Assembly (NCBI GenBank): GCA_030267565.1
Contig: BRXU01000010.1
Location: 740,501-804,500, forward strand
DNA length: 64,000 nt
Direction of reading: 5' to 3'
Source: Pleodorina starrii
Taxonomy: Eukaryota; Chlorophyta; Chlorophyceae; Chlamydomonadales; Volvocaceae
Position 1 is the stretch's first letter, and each line of letters begins with the position of its first letter. The notes under the pieces are model-generated. The model was not told where the DNA came from, ran no database searches, and worked only from the letters and a program-made list of their open reading frames with translations. This document shows positions 13,801 to 24,365 of the stretch, one piece after another. The position numbers and the translations under genes are program-made.

Positions 13801-16066
13801 TGGCGGGGGCGGAGGCGACGGTGGCGCCGGCAGCGGCTGCGGGTCGTCGTCGTCCGGCTCCGCCGCCGCGACGCTGCTGCTACTTCGGGAGATCACTCCC
13901 TCGGCGCGGACTCTGGCCGCGATGCTGCCGCAGCTGCAGGTGGGTTTGTCCGCCCGCCCGCCCTGCCAAGGGACTCAGTGCTAAGCACTGTACCGTATAT
14001 CCCTTTGATTGGTGACGGGCATGCTAGGGGCATGTAGCGGCCGAGCGCGCACGGCTCCCCACACCGACATCGTGGCGACATCGGATGAACCCCGGATGAC
14101 GCATTTGCCTATAGGCCCTATACCCATATCGGTCTCAAACTCTCAAGTAGGGGTGTAACAAAGCCGAGACCGCAGACTTGGGAAGCGGGAAGCGACGTAT
14201 GCTGGACAAGCATGCCGTTCAGCCAGTGTCGGTGCTTTGGATGCCGGCGTTCCTTCTGTTCCCCAAGACCCGCATTGCGCGCTCCCTAAAACCCCAAGAC
14301 CGGTACGGAGAGCCGTACCCGTACCCGCACACACACACAAACAAGACCCCACCGCCACACAACCGGACCTTCAAAGCTTCAACGCGGCCCGGCCGCCGCC
14401 GCCCTTGGCGCTGCATACGACACCGCAGGCCGTGCTCCGTGACCCATGGGTCTTGGAGGGCCTTACGCCAGGCGCCGTACAGGTCCTCCGCGACATGGTG
14501 TTGCGCTACCGACCCACAGCCGCCGCCGCCGCCGCCGGAGCCTCGGAGGCCGCCGCCGCCGGCGGCGCCGCTGAGCCGCCGAAGGCCGCTGGAGGCCCGA
14601 TGGAGGATGCAGCGGTGGGGCCCGAGGCAGCGACGGCGGCGGCGGCGGCGGCGTCACGGGGTGGCGGCGGCGCCGCGCAGCGGAAGCTGGTGGATCTCCT
14701 AGCGCAGATTGAGGGGCGGGTGGGGGCTGTCGCCGGCGCTGGCAAGCAGGCACGGTTGGGCAGGTTGTGGGCGCTCGCGTGTGCGTGCAAAGGCGAAGGC
14801 AAAGGCAAAGGGGCTGGGGGCGGTGAGAGAGGGTGAGGAGGGGCGAGGAGGGACGGCGGTGAGGGAGGGTGAGGAGGGGCGGCGGTGAGGGAGGGGCACC
14901 AAGGCGGGTCATTTCTCATTTGTGGTCATTTGTGGGCCTGGTCATCTATCGGCCTGAGGCGACGCGGCTGGAAGGCACTGGCTGCGGGCCCGGGCTGAGC
15001 GGCCTTGCTCGATGGGATGCTGGTGTGTCGGTGGCGCGTCCACTTTTGGAGTCCTCCCAGCTCGCCCAGGAGGCATACATCCTCCCGCACCGGCAGGGAA
15101 TGCGCATTGCGGGCTCGGGAGCGGTCACGAGGCAGCGGTCGCCGCCGCCACGGCCGCCGCCGCCGCCCGGCACGGACAGACGCCAGTCCCCCGTCGTCCG
15201 ACCCGGCCCCGGCTCTGGCCTCACTTGGTCCATTTGGTCCGAATCCCGCATTGCCACATCCGCACCATCGGTTACCGTAGCTCCCCACCTCGCCTTGACG
15301 TCCTCTGCGCAATGCATCGTCCCGTCAATCTCTTCAGTCCATCCAACTCTTTTTGTCCATCCAACTCTTTTTGTCCATCCAACTCTTTTTGTCCATCCAA
15401 CTCTTTTTGTCCATCCAACTCTTTTTGTCCATCCAACTCTTGCAAAGTAACGGCGCAACGCAGTCGCCCCCCTGCCCCTCTCGTCGCTCCCCTGATGGAT
15501 CTTCGCCGCAGAGGATCAAGCGGGCCCCCGCCGCCGGTCCCGCCGCCAGCGGTGGCACCGGCGCCGGCGCCGGCGCGGCCACCGCGCCTGCGTCGTCCGC
15601 GCCGCCGGGCGGTGACAGCGTACGACGGTACGAACGTGCCGTACTGGCCTTCACTCGCACCAGCGGCCCGGTGTCGGCAGCGACCGGGAACGAACAGGCG
15701 GGAGGCGCACAGAGCCATGGCCAAGCGTCCGCGGCTATCCGTACTGCGAATGCGACCTCTGCAGGTTCGGGTGCCGCTGTCGCTGCGGCTGCCGCTGCCC
15801 CTCTGCGGCCTCCGAAACCGCCTGCCGCTGCCCCTCTGCGGCCTCCGAAACCGCCTGCAGCGCCATCGCCGCGGCCTCCGACGGCGCCCACGGCCGCGGC
15901 GGCGGCACAGCAGCAGCGGCGGTCGGCTCGCAGCGGCGGCGGCAGCTCGACTGGCGCCAATGTGGGGGCCAGCGGGGGCGGCGGCAGCGCGGCGGCTGGC
16001 GGCGGCGCTGCGGCCACGGCACAGGCCGCCGGCCGGAAGCGCCGGAGGCGGGGTCAGGGCGATTGA
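26..16066 (+). CDS. 3' part of a very large unrecognised Ala/Gly-rich helical protein (5' end outside window)
   Basis: Twelve exons join in compatible phases and give at least 2,268 residues: 26-406, 1712-2443, 5474-5765, 6082-6346, 6768-7092, 7790-8534, 8879-9642, 10292-11215, 11808-12734, 13334-13939, 14429-14719, 15512-16066. Acceptors of 1712 and 6082 and the donor at 14719 are the least certain. An acceptor AG at 24-25 shows the gene starts upstream. Short amphipathic helical blocks (for example around [15 protein letters not shown] in the 11808 exon and [19 protein letters not shown] in the 10292 exon) alternate with long Ala, Gly, Glu, His and Gln runs. This resembles a helical-repeat solenoid swollen by low-complexity inserts, as is common in volvocine proteins. 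The C-terminus is Pro-rich and ends in a basic GRKRRRR tract that could be a nuclear signal. I do not recognise the family; HEAT/ARM-type scaffold is only an inference. The 3.0-kb intron 2444-5473 holds an antisense retroelement ORF. Confidence 0.6.
2491..2553 (-). repeat. Long copy of a dispersed intronic repeat (family A)
   Basis: Read on the - strand, this stretch matches 63381-63445 (+) over about 65 bp with few differences. The shared core includes GGGTCCGTTCGCTAACGCCG followed by CTCCGCWGCGGTA and a T-rich end. It lies about 50 bp inside the intron that follows the exon ending at 2443. Short copies of the same 3' end occur at 7721-7750, 32598-32630, 39985-40012, 42052-42083 (reversed) and 49314-49340. 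Confidence 0.7.
2705..3180. repeat. Polypurine-rich stretch in an intron
   Basis: The + strand is overwhelmingly A and G for nearly 480 bp, with little protein-like content in any frame. It lies in the intron 2444-5473 of the large gene, between a family A repeat and a poly(A) run. It could form triplex or other non-B DNA; no gene is seen. Confidence 0.6.
3332..3365 (+). repeat. Uninterrupted poly(A) tract of 34 bases
   Basis: Thirty-four consecutive A residues flanked by G runs, in DNA that is otherwise strongly GC-rich. It lies beyond the 3' end of the antisense reverse transcriptase ORF (stop near 3570), but its A strand is the + strand, so it is not the tail of that ORF. It could be the tail of an old + strand retro-insertion or a simple-repeat expansion. 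Confidence 0.85.
3570..5432 (-). CDS. Penelope-like reverse transcriptase ORF, antisense inside an intron
   Basis: A 620-codon uninterrupted frame. From about residue 160 it reads as a reverse transcriptase: [16 protein letters not shown], then [14 protein letters not shown] (first catalytic Asp region), [19 protein letters not shown] (template grip), [12 protein letters not shown] (catalytic Asp pair, FLDD instead of YxDD), and a C-terminal [16 protein letters not shown] block. That last block and the [14 protein letters not shown] style are typical of Penelope-like elements rather than LTR or LINE RTs. No GIY-YIG endonuclease is visible at either end. The N-terminal 150 residues are basic then a long Pro run. 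A donor-like GTACGAG near 5144 and an acceptor-like TACTACCAG near 4952 suggest the Pro run may be a pyrimidine-rich intron. The ORF sits in an intron of the large + strand gene. The open frame suggests a fairly recent copy. Confidence 0.6.
5450..5461. repeat. Copy of the palindromic 12-mer GACCCRTGGGTC
   Basis: One of seven exact copies in the first 35 kb: 267-278, 5450-5461, 9052-9063, 11023-11034, 12034-12045, 14441-14452 and 34860-34871. This copy is 12 bp upstream of the acceptor at 5474; others lie in exons. The A form is a perfect palindrome. Confidence 0.8.
5881..5934. repeat. Tetranucleotide microsatellite (ATCC)n
   Basis: About 13 tandem copies of ATCC/CCAT inside the intron between the exons ending at 5765 and starting at 6082 of the large gene. 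Simple repeat; no coding role is likely. Confidence 0.95.
6360..6404. repeat. (GA)n-rich microsatellite
   Basis: Near-perfect GA dinucleotide run just downstream of the donor at 6347, in an intron of the large gene. Confidence 0.9.
7267..7361. repeat. 19-bp tandem repeat, five copies
   Basis: Unit GCGTAGGGCTGCTTCGGCT repeated five times; the last copy has GAAG for GTAG. The flanks carry a related CTTCGGCTTTTCGATGAT motif on both sides (7223-7258 and after 7352). It is intronic in the large gene (intron 7093-7789). Confidence 0.9.
15339..15441. repeat. 18-bp tandem repeat, about 5.7 copies
   Basis: Unit CCATCCAACTCTTTTTGT, nearly perfect. It lies in the last intron of the large gene, about 70 bp before the final acceptor at 15510-15511. 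It is pyrimidine-rich in the sense direction and could act as an extended polypyrimidine tract. Confidence 0.9.
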
Positions 16067-16842
16067 TGGCGAGTGACGCCGGGCTTCGGGACTGGAGAAG
16101 GGGGGGCGCGGAGTGGGGCGGTGCGGGAGGGGGAGGCCCGAAGCGCGGAGGGCCGCCGTGTTGCGATGGTGCGCAGCCGCGAGCGGTACCGGGAAAGCGG
16201 GAATGTGAATTGGCGTGACGTACAGATGTACGGTGCCGTACTGTCCGCTGGGGAAGTGGACCTCCGTCGCGGGCACATGAAGCATGCCAGGGAGATTAGG
16301 GCCCTCCAGTCCTACACGAACGCACAAAGGGAAGGACCGCACGCAGGGGACATCGGGTCGGAACGTTTGGCCCGCATGTGTGTTTGGCCAGGCCCTCGAG
16401 TGGCGGGCGCACTGAGGCAGCAGCCCCTGGCCTCACTGGTAAGGGCTCTGTGAGGGCTTTCGTAGACCGGTGGCCAGGGGGGTAACGAACCGAACCGAAC
16501 GACGTTTCGAAGTAAACCGAACCGATTAACCGAACCGAACCAAGTTGCACGCACTGCCTCGGGGTGGTCGCAGCTCCCGCCGGCTGGGGGCGCGACTCGG
16601 CGCGCCGCGTGCATCGCCGGTGTGCGTGTGCGCGCCAGCCACCACCACTGCGTGCGTGTGTCGTTTTCTTTGCCAGCGCCCGCCTTGCCTTTCCTTTCCT
16701 TTCCTTGGGCTTCATCCTCAGAGCCGCGCTGTCGACAGCTCCCCGCGGATACGGGCGCTGGGGCTTCCGCGTAGGGCGTAGGGTGTACCGTACCACCGTA
16801 TCGTACAATGGAATGCGCGTTCCGCACTCGTCAGGAGATGGC

Positions 16843-16847
16843 TGTAA
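16843..16847 (+). terminator. Candidate TGTAA poly(A) signal of the large gene
   Basis: TGTAA is the usual poly(A) signal in chlamydomonadalean algae. This is the first one I find on the + strand after the stop at 16066, implying a 3' UTR of about 0.8 kb. Confidence 0.4.
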
Positions 16848-16883
16848 GTCCCGGGTGTTGTCGTCGCGCGCATGTGGAATCAT

Positions 16884-16888
16884 TTACA
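16884..16888 (-). terminator. Candidate TGTAA poly(A) signal of MnSOD
   Basis: TTACA on the + strand reads TGTAA on the - strand and is the first I find after the MnSOD stop at 17957, giving a UTR of roughly 1.1 kb. It lies under 40 bp from the candidate signal of the convergent gene. Confidence 0.4.
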
Positions 16889-17822
16889 ACCTTGGGGGGC
16901 ATGGTCATCCCCTGGACTGATCAAAAGCCCCCGCGTCGTGTCGTACCTCAGCACCTTGCCTTTTGCCTTGCTTTCACAGCAACCAAATTATCAAGGACAA
17001 ACGGAGAAACGGGGGCGTGTGGCTCTTCAACACCGTACACGCGACGGCAATGGTGACGACGTTGCTGCTGCTTGTGATGGTGGTGGTGTGCACAAACGAA
17101 AAATCAAACAAGCAAGGGTAATGCGATGCCGTACAACGAAAGACGCAGGAAAACGCAGCAGCCGCGATGGGCAAAAAGCCTCCTGGACGAGTGAAAAGGA
17201 CACACTGGCGCGGCCGCCCGCCGCCGTCTCGTTCGTTTGCGGCGCGAGATTCTTCAGCCGCGAAAAAGGACGAGCGTCGGGATGTGCTCCCGGGGCGCTT
17301 GCGCGTGCGCGAGACAGGAGGGGCTACCTCCTCACGTGAGAACAAAAACCAACGCGTGTGGAGAGGAGTCCCTAGCAACATTCACACCGCAACACTCCTC
17401 GTCACATGACATACCCTGACCCTGACCCTGACCCTGAACATGAAAACTCTCACATGACATGACCATGACCATGAACATGAAAAGAATAAGCTCGACCGAC
17501 AGCCCCGATCCACCGACCAACCGCAACTCAGCCCGGCCTCAACCGCCCCGCCCATGCCTTTCATCCACAACCAAACCTGGACCCAACCGTGCTAATCAAC
17601 GCCACCCCCATTGACCCCCGGCCGGCCCCGAGCCAGCAGCAGGCAGGGCCGCCCACCGCCTGGCCCCGACACACTTCCATAAGCCAGTCAGCCAGCCAGC
17701 CAGCCCCCAGGTACCGTATCCCAGGTAGCGGCTCCGGCGGCGGCGAAGCAGCCCTCAGTCACTGCCTTTGGCCTCCACCGCCGCCCATGTTCCTGATGCC
17801 CAGCCCAGCATCTGGAAGACGG

Positions 17823-17921
17823 GGGGTCAACCCTGACGCGTCTTAGTTGGGGTCAACCTTGACCGTCTCAGTTGGGGTCAACCTTGACGCGTCTTGCTTG
17901 GGGTCAACCTTGACGCGCAGG
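17823..17921. repeat. About 26-bp tandem repeat, four copies, 3' of MnSOD
   Basis: Copies of GGGGTCAACCTTGACGCGTC with a variable spacer, starting about 35 bp past the MnSOD stop, so probably within its 3' UTR. The TCAA...TTGA core is self-complementary and could form small stems in the mRNA. Confidence 0.85.
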
Positions 17922-17956
17922 CAGCCCAGCCCAGTCAAAGGTTGTAGCGTGGCCGT

Positions 17957-19887
17957 CTACTTCTTTGCGGCCGCCAGTCGGTCCGCCACGTTCTTCCAGT
18001 TGACCACGTTCCACACGGCCTTGATGTAGTCGGGCCGTACGTTCTTGTACTGCAGGTAGTAGGCGTGCTCCCACACGTCGATGCCCAGCAGCGGAACCAG
18101 ACCCTGGGCCAGAGGCGGGAGGTGTGGGGATGTGGGGATAGAGTGGGGAGAGTGGGGAGAGTGGGGATGTGGGGATGTGGGGATGAGGGGATGTGGGGAC
18201 GAGGCCCGAGGGAAAGGTCAGTGTGCGGAGGGTGGAGGGGAGTGGGAGGAGTATAGAAAGCAGCTCATCGTGCTACCGTACCATGGTAGCAGGACTGACT
18301 GGCTGGAGGTGGAGGCGAAGGGGGAGGTGGAGGGGGAGGGAGGCTATCCGCCCCGCTAATACGAACGAACGGTAATATGAACGGTAATACGAACGTCGTC
18401 GCCCTGTCAAGTTAATCGGCCCGACGCCGGCGCTTCGAAAGGTCCGGCCCTGGTACTGCACTGGTGCTTAATCCCGCATGTGGGGCTGTGGAGGCAAAGC
18501 CCCACAAAACGGAGGCGACGATCGGTGGCCTTGCTTTTCCCCATCACAGCAAGACAGCTAAGACAGCCGCGACTCGCGATTCGCTCGATGTTCGTACGGT
18601 ACGGCAGCTCACCGTCATGCTGAGCGGGTCCTGGTTGGCCATGGTGGCGATCTCCAGCCGCCCGGTGCCCTTGTTGTAGCCAAGCCAGCCCCAGCCCGAG
18701 CCCTGCACGAGATGTGGGGTGATTTGTGGAGGGACATTGGCAGGAGAGGCGTTTTGAGCTGTCAACGGAATGTGGAGGAGGCTGCTGGGCACGAGCAGAC
18801 GCGTTTCTTTGTGTCCGTGTGTGGGTGGGTGTGTGTGTCGGTGTGTGTGAGTGTGTATGTGTGTGGCCAGCAGGTCAGGTGCAGGCGCTGCGCCACAGAC
18901 TGGGGAAGGGGACAGGGTGACGGGTAGCCTGGACAAGCGGCCCAACCGCCCAGGCCTGCGACTACGTGTCCGAGTTGCGCCCCACACACGCCGGACGCTC
19001 CCAAGCATGCTGTCCCGCCAAGAATGTTGATCCAGGTGCAGAGCTGTGATAACAACGAGCCTGATTTAAGGAAATTGATTTGAGGAAGTTAAAGTCAACC
19101 TTACAGAGCTGCCGGGAAGCTTCTGCCCGCTCATGCACGCGTGTTGTGCGACGTCGTGTGCGCCGTGTGGCGGTGTCTTGCGCGGCAAGCCGGCGTGTTT
19201 GTAGAGACTGGCACCCCAATACCTCCCCCGTTGGGTTCCCTCGGGGCGGGGAAAGTGGTCGCAGGAGTGGGGCTTGGGGGCCGCACCTGCACGGCCGCGG
19301 TCTGCGCGCTGAAGGTGGCGATGAAGTTGTCCAGAGACTTCCACTGCGCCTCGATCTGGGCCTTCAGCTCGCCCGATGGGGGCGCGAAGTCCTGCGTATC
19401 GCATTTGAGACACAGAAATGCTCATCATAAATCGGTAAGCGCTACCCTTGGCCGTGCTGCGCATGTTCGCGGGACCCCAGTCGAACCTTGGCCGGAATCA
19501 AGTTAGTCCAGAAGATGTCGTGATTGATGTGTCCTGAAATGAAAAAATTGCGTCATTAAATCTGGGGGGAAGCGATCAGGGCATTCGCAAGAAATGGAAC
19601 TCACCACCTCCGTTAAACTTGATGGCGCTCTGTAGGCTAATGATCTTGGAGACGTCGCCCTTGGCCTCCGCCTCAGCCTGCTGCTCGAGAGCCTTGTTAA
19701 GGTTTGCCACGTATGCCGCGTGGTGCTTGGTGTGGTGCAGCTCCATGATGTGCCCCGAGATGTAGGGCTCCAGCGCGCCATAATCGTAAGGCATGTCCGG
19801 CAGCTTAACGGTCGAAATCGACCGCGTCATGCTTGGAGCGACATTCAGGCCCTCGCGAGCGGCTGCCAGAAGACCGCGCGCCAGCAT
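17957..19887 (-). CDS. Mitochondrial manganese superoxide dismutase, complete
   Basis: Converts superoxide to hydrogen peroxide and oxygen. Five exons (read on the - strand): 19887-19605, 19533-19487, 19391-19287, 18702-18613, 18103-17957; all GT-AG, giving 223 residues. Metal ligands are His51 (MELHHTKHH), His99 (HINHDIFW), Asp184 and His188 (DVWEHAYY). Mn rather than Fe type is shown by GSGWGWL, by Gln169 in MANQD, and by the GGGHINH segment lacking the Fe-type Gln. Residues 1-26 are basic, hydroxylated and free of acid runs apart from one Glu, as in a mitochondrial transit peptide. I chose the ATG at 19887 because upstream in-frame codons offer only GTG; length fits the family. The gene is divergent from IRE1 across a 10.4-kb retrotransposon and convergent with the large gene. 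Intron 4 carries G-rich GGGGATGT repeats (about 18118-18200). Confidence 0.96.
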
Positions 19888-20280
19888 TCTTTCGCGGAAC
19901 AGTGACCAGGCCAGCACGAACTACGTCTAATTGGAGCTTGCTGTCGCGGAAGACCGTTGACGCCAAACTATCCAGAAAGGAAACATTTCCACTATCAGAA
20001 GTCTACCATTTCCTGGTAACCGCTTCCAACCACTACAGTACAGTTCGTTGTCGAGACGTGACGGAAGCCGGAACCCGGAAGTGTCGCCGACCGTCCAACA
20101 GTGCTTCCTCATTTGGGATGCATTTTCAAGCAAACAGGGAGCTTGCCGCATCGTCACGTCAATGCCGGGCTTGCGGCTACTGAAGGAAAGCCGCCTCAGG
20201 CCGTCTTACTCCTCCCATCCCGGGCTGGCCGTTGGAACGTTGCGCTACTCACTGACCAGGGACACGCTGCCGCTGTTCGT
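19888..20280. other. MnSOD upstream region
   Basis: This 0.4-kb stretch should hold the MnSOD promoter and 5' UTR (transcribed leftward) and the 3' UTR of the small gene ending at 20281. Base composition is more even than in the surrounding introns. I see no clear TATA box. Confidence 0.4.
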
Positions 20281-20740
20281 TCAACGCATCTTAAGTTGCA
20301 GCAGATCGGCACTTGCCGTCTCGATGCCCACCAGCGAGTAGTAGTCACAGCTGCACGCATATGCCTCAGCAGCGACCGCCCCCCCGCGGCCTCCGCGGCC
20401 GCCCTGTCAATGACCCCAGCGCCTCCCACTGCCTCCCTTCTGCGGCCCAATGGCGCATTATCACCTCGATGTGGGCGTCCATTCTACCCTATTCTACCTT
20501 CCAAGTCCCCTGAGGCTGGCAAACACAGCGCCCGCAAGCCCCGTGGCCATGCCCGTAATAACGAAGTAATCCTGATGACGAGAGTCTAACGGTATTCAAG
20601 AGCCACGTGGTACGATGCAGGTGCAGCTTTGAGGAGTTACATACATGATACGCTAGCGGGTACGTGCAGTCTGCCAGGGCCTCATCAGCTGTCGCCAACC
20701 CTCTGATGGAAAGGCGCCGCTTGACGTCCGTGTTGCCGAA
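20281..20740 (-). CDS. 3' exons of a small unrecognised gene cut off by a retrotransposon
   Basis: Two exons read well on the - strand: 20740-20645 (FGNTDVKRRLSIRGLATADE..., ending at a GTATGT donor) and 20403-20281 (acceptor TTGACAG, ending YYSLVGIETASADLLQLKMR then TGA). Phases agree. I do not recognise the product. Twelve bases upstream of the first exon the retrotransposon target duplication begins. Across the element the same frame could continue to an in-frame ATG near 31160, giving an extremely short N-terminus, or the first exon could be entered by splicing from further away. Either way the insertion separates the exons from their natural 5' side. Whether the gene still works is unknown. 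Confidence 0.4.
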
Positions 20741-20746
20741 CTGTGG

Positions 20747-20751
20747 GGGCT
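20747..20751. repeat. Target site duplication GGGCT, left copy
   Basis: GGGCT directly abuts the LTR starting at 20752, and the same five bases follow the other LTR at 31149-31153. A 5-bp duplication is normal for Ty3/gypsy integrases. Confidence 0.85.
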
Positions 20752-21132
20752 TGTTGTAAGCTTTAGAAATGTCCGACTGCATGGGGGCAGTCAGAACTGC
20801 CGATGAGAGAAATGCAGAGTGCTTAAGAGCACCAGGTGAGCGGTTGTAGCGTACGGCGGTCACAGTGACCCGAACCGCAGCCAGTAGCTCCAGAGTAACT
20901 CCAATCGGAACAGACAGAACAGCTGCCAAGGACCAGTTGTCCTCAACTGTACGCAGCAGATACAGTTCCCGTCTGTAACACAGCGTTACAGACCCAGCAG
21001 ATAACCGATTACGAACCTAGTCAGACGGGGCGTATTCAGTTGACAGTTAATGACAGAGAGGTAACAGCCAGATGTATAGGAATTCAGCAGAATATTCCTA
21101 AGTCCAGAACACGCCAGATGCGTGATACAACA
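20752..21132 (-). repeat. 3' LTR of the retrotransposon
   Basis: 381 bp, nearly identical to 30768-31148: I find two substitutions by eye. Ends TGTTGTA/TACAACA are inverted repeats. Confidence 0.95.
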
Positions 21133-21146
21133 ACTATCCCCCTTCA
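21133..21146 (-). other. Polypurine tract for plus-strand priming
   Basis: On the - strand the sequence GAAGGGGGATAG ends one base before the 3' LTR, the expected place of the polypurine primer. It overlaps the last codons and TAG stop of the pol frame. Confidence 0.75.
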
Positions 21147-23460
21147 GGCGGCAGCGTCCCTGCTGCACGCTTAGCTTGGAGACGCACAGCCTCCAGCTCA
21201 GGCTTCAGATCAGGGGTAAAGTGTTTCGCAGGTTCCCAGCTGTTGTGCTCAGACGAGTAGCCAGCCCATTTGACCAGCCATTCGTGCACATTGCGAAACG
21301 ATTTCCCAGACCGGACGCGGCGGCAACGGTAGTCCAGCACGCGCTCAACGGACCAGAGAGGTTTCGTTTCAGACAGCCAGGCAACAGGTTCAGGGTCAGG
21401 ATCCACAATCGACACAGGTTCCGCGTCGGCTGCCCGTGACCGGTACGGTCGCAGAAGGGACACGTGGAACGTCGGGTGGACGCGCATATCAGACGGTAGG
21501 CGAAGCTCAGCAGCATTCTGACCAACCATGCGCACAACAGGAAACGGACCAACCCACCGCGGCAGCAGCTTACGAGGACCCTTCGCCAGCTTGCGAAGGT
21601 TCTTCGTGCTGAGCACCACCAGCTGCTCAGGTGCGAAGGACACGTCCTTCTCGTTACGGTTGTAGTATTCAGCAGTCCGTTGCTGCGCCGCTTCCATGCT
21701 CGCTTTCGCTTCTGTCAGCCGGGTCGCAAAGGACTGGGCGAAATGCTTAGCGGCAGGGACGTTCACGTCAAGTTCGCGCCAGATGGGCAACGCAGGGTGG
21801 AAACCGTAATTCAGAAAGAAGGGGCTCCGTCCCGTGCTACGATTCACGGCATTGTTCAGTGCGAACTCAGCGGCAGACAGATGGGTATCCCAGGTAGTAG
21901 GCTCTTGGCCCGCATAGTTACGCAGCATATCCCCCAGGGTGCGGTTCGTCCGCTCAGTTTGCCCGTCAGTTTGGGGATGATAAGCCGTGGACATGCGCAA
22001 CTTGACACCCAGCAGAGCAGACAGCGCGCCCCAAAACTTACTCGTGAACCGAGTGTCACGGTCGGATACAATATCCTTGGGAACGCCATGCAAGCGCACT
22101 ACGTTATCGAAAAACAGACGTGCGGCTTGCTCAGCAGTACAGGCAGTGGTCGTGGGAGCCAGGTGCGCCATCTTAGTCAGCCGGTCAACAAAAACCGCGA
22201 TAGCGTCGTATCCCCCTTCAGTTTTGGGGAGCGAGACCACAAAGTCCAAGGAGACACTGTCCCAGGGGTTGGCCGGAATCGGCAACGCTTGCAGCTGCCC
22301 AGGGGTCTTACCGGACTGTGGTTTGTTACGCTGGCACAGATCGCACGACAGCACGTAGTCCTCCGCATCCCGGGCCAGCCGAGGCCACCAGAAGGTACGG
22401 GAGACCAACTCGCACAGGCGAGTACCGCCAGGATGCCCAGCAAGAGCCCCGTCGTGGTAATGCCGCAGGATGGTACGCCGCAGGTCGGCGTCGTTGGGCA
22501 CCACGATCTGTCTAACGCCGTGACGGGAGCGGACCCACAGGCCGTTGGACAGGGCCAGGTCAGCGACGTTACGGGGGGTCAGGAAGTAGGGATCAGCAGC
22601 AGTGGCATCCTTCAGGCGCGTAGCGAGGGCAGGGATCGTAAGAGGCTCAGGGTCCGGCGCAGGCGCAGGCACAGGCGCGGCGGGCGCAGGCGCGGCGGGC
22701 GCGGCGGGCGCGGCGGGCGCGGCGGGCGCGGGCGCGGCGGACGGATTGAAAGCCACCTGCCGAGCTTGACTACGCGTGACAACAGACAGAATGGCGGCGT
22801 GCAGAGAAGGGTGGCGACTGAGAGCGTCGGCAACGGCAAGTGAGCCGGACAGATACTCCCAAGTATAGTCGAAACGCGACATATACTCAAGCCAGCGCGC
22901 CTGGCGCCGGTTCAGGGTCGGCACACCTTGCAGGAACGTAAGGGGCTTATGGTCAGTCTTAAGAGTGAAATGGCGGCCTTCAAGGTAACAGCGCCACTCT
23001 TTCAGAGCGTGCAAAACAGCAAGCAGTTCCTGTTCCCCAGTGGTGTAGCGGGTCTCAGCGCCGGACAGCTTCTTGCTGGTGAAGGCGACAGGGCGACCCT
23101 CTTTCAGCAGAACAGCGCCAGTGCCGTACAGGGAAGCGTCAGTGATAACTTCGACACGGTACGACAGGGACGGGTCAGGAAACCGAAGCATGACATCGTC
23201 AGCAAGAGCACGCTTAAGCTCATCAAAAGCCTTCTGACATTCAGGAGTCCAGGCGTCAGCAGATGAGAAAGCACCCTTACGAGTCAGGTTTGTCAGCGGC
23301 GCAGCAGTGATGGAGTAGCGCGAAATGAACTTGCGAAAGTAGTTGGTCAGTCCCAAAAATTTACGCAGTTCCTGCAGATTCGCGGGAGCGGGCCAGTCGC
23401 GGACCGCAGCAGACTTGCGCGGGTCCATGCGGATACCGTCAGCAGAAACGATATGCCCCA
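21134..23460 (-). pseudogene. Retrotransposon pol, downstream part: RT end, RNase H, integrase, chromodomain
   Basis: An open frame that begins within RT at YLGHIVSADG, exactly where the upstream part (28270 onward) breaks off. RNase H follows (VITDASLYGTGAVL, TGEQELLAVLHALKEW, KTDHKPL). Integrase has the zinc-binding His/Cys module (HYHDGALAGHPGG then CDLCQRN) and the D,D-E core (LDFVVSLP, VSDRDTRFTSKFWG, TDGQTERTNRTLGDML). The C-terminus carries a chromodomain (VERVLDYRCRRVRSG then EWLVKWAGYSSEHNSWEP), which in this class steers integration to modified chromatin. An Ala-Pro spacer lies between RNase H and integrase. The frame is intact in itself but cut from its start. Confidence 0.93.
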
Positions 23461-24365
23461 GGTATCGCACGTCGCCGGACCAGGGTACGACATGGACGAG
23501 CGTCCTCGCGACCTGGGTCGCCGACCAGGCGCCGGACCGACCTGTGCGACCAGACAACTAACGTTTGGCCGCTGCCGGACTTGCAGCCTGAACAACCACA
23601 CGCATTATGTTTGACTTTATGTGGAGGAAAGAGCGTTTCTTTTGCTAATGTGGTGACATCGTGGACAACGAAGTCCGACTCATGACCCGGCGGCACTCAT
23701 GGCTTTGCAAAATGTAAATTTGTTGGCCATGGTTGTAAATGTCCAGCGCCAACCTCGAAAAGACCGCAAACGGTCAACGGAACTGGCGACGTTATATCTT
23801 GTCCTCTCCAGTTGGTAGATGCAGAAACAGATAGACAAATTCTTATGTCAAGCATGCCTTAACTGAACTGACGGGGCACTTATTGCGGACCGGATAACCG
23901 ATCGGCGATCGGTTATCCGGTCGGCGTCACCAAGCCAAATGGTGCAATTACACTTGGAAGTAAACAGAGTGAAGAAAGCAGAGTGAATAGTGATCAGATG
24001 CCGCAACCCATCGCCTGACGTACCCCCCCCCCCCCCACTTACCCAGCAGACTTGAAACAGCCCCCGCCCCCGCCTCCGTGCCTACATTATGTGAGGTTCT
24101 TGCAGGTCCCCTGCAATGATACCAATCCGGCATCGACTATTGCCCGCTTGCACGTGCATCCCCCGCTCTGATGCAAGCACGCTCCTTCATAAGCCTCTCC
24201 CATACCCATCCCCCCCCCTGTTATCGAATCAACCCGATAACCCACATTCCGCATGGAAATTGGGCACAAACCCCGCATCAGAACGATGCACCAATCCCAC
24301 ATCAGCCCGATGTGCAGCCGCATTTCGCACAGCCATTGCGACGCGTAGGTATCCATGATACTTCC

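Larger units (their letters stand above)
16067..17956. other. Convergent 3' intergenic region between the large gene and MnSOD
   Basis: No gene seen. It holds CCGAA-type pentamer repeats (about 16479-16545), CCTGAC/CATGAC simple repeats (17412-17480), and candidate TGTAA poly(A) signals for both flanking genes around 16843-16888. The part nearest 17957 is a four-copy tandem repeat. Confidence 0.6.

Noticed and set aside
19888..19917. Longer MnSOD N-terminus from a GTG at 19917
   Set aside because: Eukaryotic nuclear genes start at ATG; the ATG at 19887 gives a normal transit peptide and length.
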